Source of the DNA: an uncultured Alphaproteobacteria bacterium
GTDB taxonomy: Bacteria; Pseudomonadota; Alphaproteobacteria; RUG11792
Assembly (NCBI GenBank): GCA_905236375.1
Contig: CAJOOW010000079.1
Coordinates: 1 to 17,286, forward strand
Direction: 5' to 3'
Length of the DNA: 17,286 bases
Positions 7,201 through 14,806 of this stretch are shown here, piece by piece. Numbering within the stretch: position 1 is the first letter of the stretch; every line of letters begins with the position of its first letter. The notes under the pieces were generated by a model. That model had not been told where the DNA came from and made no database searches. It saw only the letters and a program-made list of their open reading frames with translations. The translations under genes were made by a program, and so were the position numbers.

Positions 7201-9105
7201 TTAGCCATTGTTTTCAGTGCTCGTCCCTGTAGTCGTTTCACCGGTAGTAGTAGTTGTTGGTTCTTGATCTTCAAGTCTTCTGATCGTAATTGTGTGTCCA
7301 GATTCGAGGATGAAGTTTGTGAGATATATCGTTCCGTTCGTCGATGTTATGTTAAAAGCAATTGGGAAAGTGTATTGAGCAAGCAAGGCCGCTTTATCCT
7401 CTTCAGTTATTGCACTATTAAGCGCTGTTTCAATAGCATCGTCAGTGGCCTCCCCTCTAGGATCTGGGAAATGCACGGTTGAGCTATAGTAAACATGTTC
7501 TGTTTGAGGAACAGACGTCTTTGTCGTAAATGTAATCTCAGTGTCTTGTCCCGAAAAAGTTCCAGACGTATAGCCCGAGCTATCAGCGGTCGCTGTAAAA
7601 ATAAATGATCCAGGTCCGGTGAGTATTAAGCCGGTCGCCTCTTGGCCTTCACTTTGCGTTTCCGTTTCCAGTTTTGTATTGATTTCAATAGGAGTCTCCG
7701 TATCCGAATTTGATATAACGACATTAGATGTTACATCCTCGCTACCATCAGTGCTATGCGAAGGTAAAACAAAAGTACTGCCATCGGTTGTTAGGATCTC
7801 CCCAATCGATGTGCCACTTGTCTCTCCAGTTGAACTAGTAGTATCCGCGACAGGCACTTGAGTGATTCCAGTTTGAACCTCAATCCCTGCAGGTAGACTC
7901 GTTGTCGTCGTCCCGGACAGAGTATAAATAGTTTCGCCGCTACTCCCAGTTGTTTGTGTAAAAGTTAATGATCCAGGAAGCTCAATCGTTGCTGATTGTG
8001 CAGAACCAATAAGTCGAATATGTGCTGTTCCGTTTTCCGGCAATTTAATAGCATTCCAGTCAGTAATTTTCAAAATCGAGTTCTGTTTCAAACCGATAGT
8101 GGAATCATCCTGCGATAAATCTAATTCATATTCAGAATCAGTGTTCGGATCGGTGTGTTCGTCAATGTTTCCATATTCTTCAACCGTGGCAAGAATGTTC
8201 GGGTTTATGTCAGAAAGTATACCTGTTTTAAGCGTCACTCCGCTCAGACCTTGCACCGTAGAACTAAACTGATTGTCGGCAACATTATCCCAAGGCGTTA
8301 ATGAATAGATGTTTATTTTATGATCTGCATCGGAGTTTGTCGTTCCAGCGCTAGTGAACATTCCGGTTGTTGTGACACTTGTCTTACTAGCGAAAGTTTT
8401 ACTAACCAAAACAGATTCCAAGTTAGAACACCCGTTGAACAAGTCAGACATATTTGTTATTGTTGCTGTTGTTTTATCAAAAACAGACAAGTCAACGGCG
8501 GTAATAGCAGTACATCCTTGGAACATGCTTGAAATATTTGTTGTACTAGTCGTATCTAATCCTGAAAAATCAACCGACTTTAAACTAGTGTTTCCATAGA
8601 ATAAGTATGAGCTGTTCGCTGGCGCGTTGATACTAGTGATAGTGGCGGAAGTAGTTGCGCCTTCCCCTTCTCCTGAAGTTGTTGTTTCAGTATAGCTTTT
8701 GAATGCTAGATCAACGGAATATGTGTTATCTGCGAAATTGAAAATGTGATCATTAGCACTAGTTCCAGGAGTTGCTATCGTCGCCAAAGCAATCGTGAAA
8801 TCCCCACTTTTTGCAGGAATCATAAGAGATGCTTCGGTTGGAGGCTCTGTTGTACCAGCCCACGTATTAGTACTAGCTGTTGACACTTTCGAAAGAGTTA
8901 TCGTTGAGTTAGAGCTGTCATAAGTTCCAGCAAAGTTAAATTTTGCAGCATCATCTCCGAATATGGACGTCAGTTTGCCGTGCAGAGCGTCATATACCCC
9001 ATATCCTATGGTCCATGTTTCAGTATCAACAGCTGTAGGATCATCTGCCCAAGCACTTGTCGCCAAGATTGCACCGGCCAACGCTAATTTTGTTATATTT
9101 TTCAT
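7201..9105 (-). CDS. Secreted Thr/Ser-rich BspA-like leucine-rich-repeat protein
   Basis: The start at 9105 is chosen over an in-frame ATG at 9144 because AGGGGG sits just upstream and a clean signal peptide follows (MKNITKLALAGAILATSAWA, cut before DDPT). The 634-residue product has, at about 168-234, nearly three repeats of the BspA/DUF285 type: LFYGNTSLKSVDFS, MFQGCTAITAVDLS and LFNGCSNLESV, each about 27 residues. This repeat class occurs in surface adhesins of host-associated microbes. The rest is Thr/Ser/Gly-rich, probably beta-structured, and ends in a polythreonine-like tail. No autotransporter barrel, LPXTG or lipobox was seen, so the anchoring route is unknown. Sampled lines look more GC-rich (about 33-47%) than many neighbouring lines, which together with the composition hints at acquisition or special selection. 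Confidence 0.82.
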   Translation of the reverse strand: MKNITKLALAGAILATSAWADDPTAVDTETWTIGYGVYDALHGKLTSIFGDDAAKFNFAGTYDSSNSTITLSKVSTASTNTWAGTTEPPTEASLMIPAKSGDFTIALATIATPGTSANDHIFNFADNTYSVDLAFKSYTETTTSGEGEGATTSATITSINAPANSSYLFYGNTSLKSVDFSGLDTTSTTNISSMFQGCTAITAVDLSVFDKTTATITNMSDLFNGCSNLESVLVSKTFASKTSVTTTGMFTSAGTTNSDADHKINIYSLTPWDNVADNQFSSTVQGLSGVTLKTGILSDINPNILATVEEYGNIDEHTDPNTDSEYELDLSQDDSTIGLKQNSILKITDWNAIKLPENGTAHIRLIGSAQSATIELPGSLTFTQTTGSSGETIYTLSGTTTTSLPAGIEVQTGITQVPVADTTSSTGETSGTSIGEILTTDGSTFVLPSHSTDGSEDVTSNVVISNSDTETPIEINTKLETETQSEGQEATGLILTGPGSFIFTATADSSGYTSGTFSGQDTEITFTTKTSVPQTEHVYYSSTVHFPDPRGEATDDAIETALNSAITEEDKAALLAQYTFPIAFNITSTNGTIYLTNFILESGHTITIRRLEDQEPTTTTTGETTTGTSTENNG

Positions 9106-9135
9106 AATTCCCCCTGTAAATCTAAAACAACTGTT

Positions 9136-9161
9136 TTTATACATTTATATATAGTTGTCAA
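9136..9161 (-). promoter_or_regulatory. Candidate promoter of the BspA-like gene
   Basis: On the minus strand a perfect TTGACA (9161-9156) is followed by TATAAA (9141-9136). The 14-base spacer is short; shifting to TAAAAA at 9139-9134 gives 16. The hexamer lies within TTGTCAA, so the plus strand reads TTGTCA at the same place. An inverted repeat (ACAACT 9127-9132, AGTTGT 9153-9158) brackets the core. The rest of the 9106-9314 gap is AT-rich spacer with no other clear signal. Confidence 0.4.
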
Positions 9162-9314
9162 AAAAACGTTTCCCTTAAATACTAGTATAAAAACAAAAAG
9201 TAAACAAATCGTTAATTTTTTATAAAAAAAATTCTGCAATAAAATAACGAGTCATTGCTTCGTTCGATTTTGCATGATAAACTTTTGTTGCTCAAGATAT
9301 TATGCGATTTTGAA

Positions 9315-9938
9315 ATGAATTTGTTATTGCTGTGTTTGATTGGATATCTGGTTGGCTCGATCCCAACTGGCTTCCTCCTGACTAAATTCTTTGGCGATAT
9401 TGATTTAAGAGAAGTTGGTTCTCACAGCACAGGCGCAACAAATGTCTTGAGAAGTGGCCATAAAATCCTGGCTCTATTAACTCTTCTAGGCGATGCACTT
9501 AAAGGTCTCACATTTACATTATTTGCAAAAATAATTTCAGATAATCCTTATTATCTCATTGCTGTTTTTTTCTGCATAATTGGCCATACGTATCCGATTT
9601 GGCTTGGATTTAAAGGAGGCAAAGGAGTCGCAACATCAGCCGGAATCTCTGTTATTCTCTCGCCATTATATGCTTTGATTTCAATTTCGATCTGGGCCGT
9701 TTTGGCAAAATTTTTAAAAATATCTTCAATTGCTTCAATAGCTCTCGCTGTTTCATTTGCAACTTTATGTTCATATGGTTATTTTTTCAAAGCCACAACT
9801 CTTGGAATTTTCCTTTTTTCTTTAGCTTCTTTGGGATTCTTGCTCTTCACACATTCCAAGAATATTGAGCGCCTAATACATCACAATGAACATTCTCCAA
9901 ATTTCGAAATTCAACCAGAAAAAAAGAAAAAAGATTGA
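9315..9938 (+). CDS. plsY: Glycerol-3-phosphate acyltransferase PlsY
   Basis: PlsY is the membrane enzyme that acylates glycerol-3-phosphate from acyl-phosphate, the first step of phospholipid synthesis. The ATG at 9315 gives 207 residues and begins directly with the first membrane helix. An upstream in-frame TTG at 9255 would add 20 residues not found in the family. Several hydrophobic helices are visible. The three catalytic loops are recognisable: loop 1 GSIPTGF and, further on, VGSHSTGATNVLRSG; loop 2 GHTYPIWLGFKGGKGVAT; loop 3 HSKNIERLIHHNE. In loop 1 the usual GSGNxGATN reads GSHSTGATN, so the first Asn is Ser. The C-terminus is a Lys-rich cytoplasmic tail. Confidence 0.94.
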   Translation: MNLLLLCLIGYLVGSIPTGFLLTKFFGDIDLREVGSHSTGATNVLRSGHKILALLTLLGDALKGLTFTLFAKIISDNPYYLIAVFFCIIGHTYPIWLGFKGGKGVATSAGISVILSPLYALISISIWAVLAKFLKISSIASIALAVSFATLCSYGYFFKATTLGIFLFSLASLGFLLFTHSKNIERLIHHNEHSPNFEIQPEKKKKD

Positions 9939-9961
9939 CTAAATGTATTTTTTTTCAAAAA

Positions 9962-9978
9962 TTAACCAAATTTTAACC
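9962..9978 (+). promoter_or_regulatory. CtrA-type binding site upstream of tssB
   Basis: The sequence is TTAA (9962-9965), seven bases, then TTAACC (9973-9978), an exact fit to the TTAA-N7-TTAAC box of the alphaproteobacterial cell-cycle regulator CtrA. The same bases form an 8-base direct repeat TTAACCAA with an 11-base period and overlap an 8-bp inverted repeat (ACCAAATT 9965-9972, AATTTGGT 9979-9986). TATGCT at 9989-9994 could be the -10 box, putting the CtrA box over the -35 region, the usual place for activation. tssB starts at 10055. Confidence 0.6.
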
Positions 9979-10054
9979 AATTTGGTCTTATGCTAGTAGT
10001 AGGATAGTAGAAATAGAAATATATCGCTTCTATTAAATTTTTGAGGAAAGTCTT

Positions 10055-10636
10055 ATGGCAGAGAGCAGACAACATACCTTAGATCGGGTCAGAAGACCTA
10101 GAGTGCAAATAACTTATGATGTTGAAATAGGCAATGCGATTGAGAAAAAAGAATTGCCGTTCGTTGTTGGAGTCCTGGCTGATTTATCAGGGAATCCGGA
10201 AAATCCTTTGCCGGCGATGAAAAAACGAAAATTTGTTGAAATTGACAGAGACAACTTCATGGATGTTATGGCTGTTATAAGCCCAAGATTAGTCCTCAGA
10301 CTTGCGAATAAGCTCTCTGACGATAATCCAGAGATTAGCGTTGAATTAATGTTCAAGAAAATGGAAGATTTTGAGCCACAAAATTTGGCAAAAAACATTC
10401 CAGCTCTTGCTGCCCTTTATAACAAAAGAAATAATCTCAAAAATTTAATAACCAAAATGGACGGGAACGATCCTTTAGAAGCGCTTCTAACTCAAATTAT
10501 GAAAAATAAAGATAATATGCAAAAACTAAAGGCTGAGCTTGATGCAAAACTTGCTGAAAGGCCAAAACCTAAAGAAGCGGAAGCTGGGACCCCAAAGGTC
10601 GCCCCAGAAAGCCCGAAACCAAAGAAATCTAAGTAG
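10055..10636 (+). CDS. tssB: Type VI secretion sheath small subunit TssB
   Basis: TssB (VipA/ImpB) pairs with TssC to build the contractile sheath that drives the Hcp tube out of the cell. The 193 residues include the family block near the N-terminus (LDRVRRPRVQITYDVEIG, then ELPFVVGVLADLSG), RKFVEIDRDNFMDVM, the DFEPQNLAKNIPALAAL stretch and a later DGNDPLEALL helix. The C-terminal 35 residues form a Lys/Pro/Glu-rich, probably disordered tail. AGGAAAG at 10044-10050 is a good ribosome binding site. tssC follows after 20 bases. The CtrA-type box upstream suggests control of the operon by the cell cycle. Confidence 0.95.
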   Translation: MAESRQHTLDRVRRPRVQITYDVEIGNAIEKKELPFVVGVLADLSGNPENPLPAMKKRKFVEIDRDNFMDVMAVISPRLVLRLANKLSDDNPEISVELMFKKMEDFEPQNLAKNIPALAALYNKRNNLKNLITKMDGNDPLEALLTQIMKNKDNMQKLKAELDAKLAERPKPKEAEAGTPKVAPESPKPKKSK

Positions 10637-10656
10637 TTATTAGGGGAGATTGAAAA

Positions 10657-12123
10657 ATGGCGGACGAAGTAATCATAATACCAGAAGAAGCAAAGATCCT
10701 AGACATTTTGCTTCACGAACGAAAAATGGCAAGATATCCTGAACAGGAAGACGGTGCCATAGACCTCTTACTCGAATTCGTTAATGAGCTTCAAGATTTA
10801 AAAGAAGCTCCTCAAGAATCCGGGGTTGTCGCATTTTTGACTCGAAGAATTGCCGAAATTGATGAGCTTTTGACGGCTCAAATCAACGAGATTCTTCATG
10901 ATCCGAGTTTCCAAAAACTCGAAGGATCTTGGCGCGGACTTTTCTATTTCGTTATGAATACCGAAACAAGCACGAGATTGAAGATTCGCCTCATGAATGC
11001 TTCAATGAAGGATATAAGAGATGACTTAACAAAAGCTATTGAATTCGATCAAAGCGCTCTTTTCAAAAAGATTTATGAAGAGGAATATGGGACATTTGGG
11101 GGATCTCCTTACTCATGTCTCATCGGAGATTTTGCCTTTACAAATCAGCCACAAGACATCCAATTGCTGGAACAAATTTCCGGATTGGCGGCAGCAGCTC
11201 ATACGCCATTTATTTCAGCAGTATCCCCTCTTTTCTTTAACTTGGATAAATTTGAAGATATGCCACTTCCAAGAGATTTGGCAAAAGTCTTTGAATCTCC
11301 AGATTATATCAAATGGAATTCTTTCAGAAATACTGAAGACTCTAGATATGTCGCATTATTGCTTCCAAGAATTTTGATGAGATTGCCTTATGGCCCAGAC
11401 ACATTGCCTGTCGCCGAATTCAATTTCAAAGAAGATGTTGGAGTAGGTGATACAGACAGATTCTGTTGGGGAAATCCGGCTTATGCTTTGGGTCAAAGAA
11501 TAACTGACGCATTCGCAAAATACAGCTGGACTGCGGCAATAAGAGGCGTTGAAGGCGGAGGAAAAGTCGAAGGACTTCCAACGTATGTCTTCAAAACTCT
11601 AGAAGGCGACAAGACTGTCAAATGTCCAACAGAAGTCGCGATAACTGACAGAAGAGAGAAAGAACTAAGCGATCTTGGATTCATCTCAGTTTGCTATTGC
11701 AAAGGCTCTGATTATGCCGTCTTCTTTGGTGGCCAAACAACTCAAAAACCAAAGGCTTATAACCTTGATGATGCAAACGCAAACTCATCGATTTCAGCAA
11801 GAATAACTTATATGCTTGCTGCCTCGAGATTTGCTCACTATATCAAGGTTTTGATGAGGGATAAAGTTGGATCTTTCTTAACGAAAGAAAACGTTGAAAG
11901 TTATCTCAACACTTGGCTTGCATCGTATATTCTCTTAAACGATGATGCCCCAGCTACTGTTAAGGCTGAATATCCATTAAGAGAAGGCAGAATTGATGTT
12001 TATGATGTCCCTGGATCTCCAGGTGCTTATAAATCTGTGATCTATTTGAGACCGCACTTCCAAATGGAAGAGCTAACGGCATCAATTCGATTAGTTGCAA
12101 CTTTGCCGGCAAGGGCTGGGTAA
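10657..12123 (+). CDS. tssC: Type VI secretion sheath large subunit TssC
   Basis: TssC (VipB/ImpC) is the large sheath protein. The 488-residue length is typical for the full-size family. Recognisable blocks are the N-terminal helix with LTRRIAEIDELLTAQINEIL, FQKLEGSWRGLFYFV, FGGSPYSCLIGDFAF, the SPLFF segment, RYVALLLPRILMRLPYG, FCWGNPAYALGQRI, RREKELSDLGFISV and the C-terminal DVPGSPGAYKSVIYLRPHFQMEELTASIRLVATLP. No truncation or frameshift is seen. GGGGAG lies 9 bases before the ATG. No baseplate, membrane-complex, hcp, vgrG or clpV gene is present in this window, so those parts must be encoded elsewhere if the system works. Confidence 0.97.
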   Translation: MADEVIIIPEEAKILDILLHERKMARYPEQEDGAIDLLLEFVNELQDLKEAPQESGVVAFLTRRIAEIDELLTAQINEILHDPSFQKLEGSWRGLFYFVMNTETSTRLKIRLMNASMKDIRDDLTKAIEFDQSALFKKIYEEEYGTFGGSPYSCLIGDFAFTNQPQDIQLLEQISGLAAAAHTPFISAVSPLFFNLDKFEDMPLPRDLAKVFESPDYIKWNSFRNTEDSRYVALLLPRILMRLPYGPDTLPVAEFNFKEDVGVGDTDRFCWGNPAYALGQRITDAFAKYSWTAAIRGVEGGGKVEGLPTYVFKTLEGDKTVKCPTEVAITDRREKELSDLGFISVCYCKGSDYAVFFGGQTTQKPKAYNLDDANANSSISARITYMLAASRFAHYIKVLMRDKVGSFLTKENVESYLNTWLASYILLNDDAPATVKAEYPLREGRIDVYDVPGSPGAYKSVIYLRPHFQMEELTASIRLVATLPARAG

Positions 12124-12139
12124 TTATCGGAGAAACGCA

Positions 12140-13351
12140 ATGTTAACGAAGTTTTTGCTGACATGTTTGCTGATACCGTTTATTTTGAATGAATCATGCG
12201 GTTCTCAGGATATTATCACAAAGGCAGAGTTAAACAAAAAGATTGATAAGACTCATGAAGAATTTGAGAGAAAGGGAGTTCGTCAGATTGTTCAAGATCA
12301 CGCCGATTCTGTTGTATTGATCTATTCAATAAGCAATTCTGCAAAAGATGATGGCCTAATATATAATTCTGCAGTTAAAAAACGCTTAAAAAAGCATCAT
12401 TATAAGATCGGAGTAGTGTCTGGAGTCATCATAACAGATGGGGGAATAATATGCACACCTTATTCAGGAATAATGAATGCAGATGATTATATTGTATCTA
12501 TAAAGAGTGAGTATAGGCCTGCGGCAAAAGATAACAAGATTTCAATTGGAAAAAATGATTATAAGGCAAAGTTGATTAAAGCTATTCCTGATTTGAATCT
12601 TGCTTTCTTAAAAATAGATCCAAAAGACAATGAATCATTTAAAGCACTCAAACTCGGCAATGATGCAGCTCTTATAAATGGTCAGGATCGCGTTCTCTTG
12701 AATGGAGCGGTTGTTATTGGAAAAACTAAAGGCAAACTTTTTGTTAACGAATTAAAACCCGCTAATAATCAAAATGAATTTTCAATGTTTGTATCTGAAA
12801 TAGAAAAGTTGAAATATGAAGAAGAAAACGGCAAATCAGTCTTGATCGCTGAAAATTCGACGACAACTCTTGGGCTTGCTGCTGAATCGGAAGGCGGAGC
12901 CATTTTAGGTATGTCTGGAAAACTTATAGGAATTTCGAATATTACGATCGATTCATTTTCAAATGTAAGTCAAACAGCAATTCCTGTTTCAATAATTAAA
13001 AAAGGAATTAAGATCGCTGCTCCCGGAATTTTAAAGGTTGCAAACGATGTTCATTTAGGAATCGACGTTGAAGAAACAAAGGATTTAAAACTACCTGAAA
13101 ATTTACGAAAGACGCTCAAAATTTCTGAAAAATTAAAAAATTTTGGAGTAGTTGTTAAATCTGTAGAAATGAAATCTATTGCGGATAATGCTGGGATTCA
13201 AGCCGGAGATATTATCTTAAAATTCAATAACAATATTATAAAGAATAAAAGAACATTTAATAACTTTGAAAAATCATCTTCTGGGGATGCTCTTATCTCC
13301 CTGAAACTTCTAAGAAAAAATAATCTGATAGATATCGAAATTTATAGGTAA
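12140..13351 (+). CDS. HtrA-like pseudoprotease with PDZ domain, in the tssBC operon
   Basis: The ATG at 12140 has GGAG 7 bases upstream and opens a signal peptide (MLTKFLLTCLLIPFILNESC, cut near 20-23), so an earlier in-frame ATG at 12095, inside tssC, is rejected. The 403-residue exported protein has a trypsin-like HtrA/DegP domain (about 50-290) and a C-terminal PDZ domain (about 300-403, with GVVVKSVEMKSIADNAGIQAGD). Aligned by eye to DegP, the catalytic His is Ser109 (TNNHVV reads TPYSGI), the Asp is Asn153 (DIAL reads NLAF) and the Ser is Glu251 (GNSGG reads ESEGG). It should bind but not cut protein. It follows tssC by 16 bases, so shared expression is likely; whether it works in the type VI machine is inference. 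Confidence 0.78.
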   Translation: MLTKFLLTCLLIPFILNESCGSQDIITKAELNKKIDKTHEEFERKGVRQIVQDHADSVVLIYSISNSAKDDGLIYNSAVKKRLKKHHYKIGVVSGVIITDGGIICTPYSGIMNADDYIVSIKSEYRPAAKDNKISIGKNDYKAKLIKAIPDLNLAFLKIDPKDNESFKALKLGNDAALINGQDRVLLNGAVVIGKTKGKLFVNELKPANNQNEFSMFVSEIEKLKYEEENGKSVLIAENSTTTLGLAAESEGGAILGMSGKLIGISNITIDSFSNVSQTAIPVSIIKKGIKIAAPGILKVANDVHLGIDVEETKDLKLPENLRKTLKISEKLKNFGVVVKSVEMKSIADNAGIQAGDIILKFNNNIIKNKRTFNNFEKSSSGDALISLKLLRKNNLIDIEIYR

Positions 13352-13391
13352 TCATCAAGACTTAACATTCTTTGTTTGTTAAAATTCTTCG

Positions 13392-13420
13392 TTGCATAGC
13401 ATCTTGCAAGAAAATAAAAT
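13392..13420 (+). promoter_or_regulatory. Candidate promoter of miaA-nusB-holC-tsaD
   Basis: TTGCAT at 13392-13397 and TAAAAT at 13415-13420 are separated by exactly 17 bases. The -10 is strong and the -35 keeps only the TTG core. The predicted start near 13427 would leave about 9 bases before the ATG at 13436 and about 24 before the in-frame ATG at 13451. Confidence 0.45.
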
Positions 13421-13435
13421 ACTCTAGGCTACTAG

Positions 13436-14323
13436 ATGACTGCGCAAAACATGAAAAAAATCCGAATCATCACAGGTCCAACAGCTTCAGGAAAAACTCG
13501 AAGAACAATCGATCTGGCAAAATCGATTAATGGCGAAATTATCAATTGCGATAGTCTTCAGGTTTATAAAGATTTGAAAATCTTGACTTCATTTCCAACA
13601 TCTGATGAAATGGCTGAAGTCAAACATAAGCTCTTTGGATATTTAGAATATTATCAAAAAACTTCCGCAGTTGAATGGTCAAAGCTTGCTGCAATTGAAA
13701 TTGAGAAAACATCAAATTCTGGCAAAGTTCCGATAATAGTCGGAGGAACTGGGCTTTATATCAAAACATTAATCGATGGAATTTCGCCAATTCCAGAGGT
13801 TTCTCAAGAAAATCGGCAAAGAACAAATGAGCTAGCAAGTCGAGATTTTGAGCAATTATGTGAAATTCTTTATAAACTCGATCCTGAACTTATAAAGTCA
13901 CTGCCAAAATCAAAACATCATCAATTGATAAGAGCTTATGAAATCTTTCTTGAAACCGGGAAATCGATTAGGCATTTCTGGGATCTTCCAACGCAGAAGT
14001 TTATCGATGAAGCTGAATTTGAAATCGAATTGGTAAATTGCGATAGAGCCGAACTTTATAACCGTATAGAAAAAAGATTTGATGAGATGCTTCAAAACGG
14101 AGCAATTGATGAAGTCAGTGCGCTTCTTGGAAAAATTGATAATCCAAATCATGAAGAAATTTTTCAAAATTACCCGATTTTCAAAGCCATTGGAGCGAAG
14201 GAAATAGCATTATATCTTGATGGATTTTATTCATTTGAGCAAATGCGAGAACTTTCAATAAAAAATTCAAAACACTATGCAAAACGGCAAATTACTTGGT
14301 TTCGCCATCAGATTGATATATAA
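13436..14323 (+). CDS. miaA: tRNA dimethylallyltransferase MiaA
   Basis: MiaA adds a dimethylallyl group to N6 of A37 in tRNAs that read codons starting with U, improving decoding. The 295-residue length is normal. The P-loop is GPTASGKT (about 14-21). The catalytic Asp motif reads CDSLQVYKDLKILTSFPT, near the usual DSxQVY-x-x-x-IGTAKP. GGTGLYIKTLIDG follows, then the RAYEIFLETGKS segment, FKAIGAKEI and the C-terminal HYAKRQITWFR. The insertion domain lies around residues 120-190. No good ribosome binding site precedes the ATG at 13436; the next in-frame ATG, at 13451, is a realistic alternative that removes five residues. nusB starts 3 bases after the stop. Confidence 0.95.
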   Translation: MTAQNMKKIRIITGPTASGKTRRTIDLAKSINGEIINCDSLQVYKDLKILTSFPTSDEMAEVKHKLFGYLEYYQKTSAVEWSKLAAIEIEKTSNSGKVPIIVGGTGLYIKTLIDGISPIPEVSQENRQRTNELASRDFEQLCEILYKLDPELIKSLPKSKHHQLIRAYEIFLETGKSIRHFWDLPTQKFIDEAEFEIELVNCDRAELYNRIEKRFDEMLQNGAIDEVSALLGKIDNPNHEEIFQNYPIFKAIGAKEIALYLDGFYSFEQMRELSIKNSKHYAKRQITWFRHQIDI

Positions 14324-14326
14324 TCA

Positions 14327-14806
14327 ATGAAGTTACAGCGAAATTTACGTGGACGATCAGTGTCTCAAACATCAAACGCGATGCCAAAAAGAGTTGCTAG
14401 GGTTGCGGCTGTTCAGTTCATGTATGAAATGGAAATGGGAGACAAAAAAACTCCCTCCGATAAAGACCTTGAGGAATTTGTTGAAACTTATGTCGAGGAG
14501 AGAATAAATTTCAGTTTTTTCAAAAAGCTAATAGATGATTTGCAAAAAGATGCTGATTTTGCTGGAATTGTTAACAATGTTTTAGAGGATGGCAAAACAA
14601 TCTCAAATTCCCCTCCTGTTGAGATCTGCATTATAAAAACAGCCTTGGCAGAGATGATTTTTGAAAAGACAGATATCCCCGTTATAATCAACGAATATGT
14701 TGAAATTGCAAAGGATTTCCTGGATCAAAAAGCTGCTAAATTCATCAATGCTTTGCTTGATAAGATTTCAAAAACGGTTGAAAGAAGATGCCAGACAAAA
14801 GCGTAG
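14327..14806 (+). CDS. nusB: Transcription antitermination factor NusB
   Basis: NusB with NusE (uS10) binds boxA RNA and supports antitermination and rRNA maturation. The 159-residue all-helical protein shows the N-terminal RVARVAAVQFMYEMEMG block and the C-terminal VEICIIKTALAEMIF and VIINEYVEIAKDFLDQKAAKFINALLDKI blocks (each listed in part). The first 18 residues are basic and variable; an internal ATG at 14381 is a possible alternative start. The gene begins 3 bases after miaA and its end overlaps holC by 19 bases, so it is inside a single operon. In many alphaproteobacteria nusB neighbours ribH instead. Confidence 0.9.
   Translation: MKLQRNLRGRSVSQTSNAMPKRVARVAAVQFMYEMEMGDKKTPSDKDLEEFVETYVEERINFSFFKKLIDDLQKDADFAGIVNNVLEDGKTISNSPPVEICIIKTALAEMIFEKTDIPVIINEYVEIAKDFLDQKAAKFINALLDKISKTVERRCQTKA

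Noticed and set aside
9255..9314. TTG at 9255 as start of plsY
   Set aside because: The 20 extra residues have no counterpart in PlsY; the ATG at 9315 opens the first membrane helix.
9921..9955. A-rich then T8 tract after plsY as a terminator
   Set aside because: Any stem would be only A:T pairs with a long loop; no GC-rich stem precedes the T-run.
12095..12139. ATG at 12095 as start of the HtrA-like gene
   Set aside because: It lies inside tssC and would precede the signal peptide; the ATG at 12140 has GGAG at the right distance.
13362..13382. TTAACA/TGTTAA inverted repeat after the HtrA-like gene
   Set aside because: Only six A/T-rich pairs with no GC clamp or U-tract; spacing does not fit a CtrA box either.
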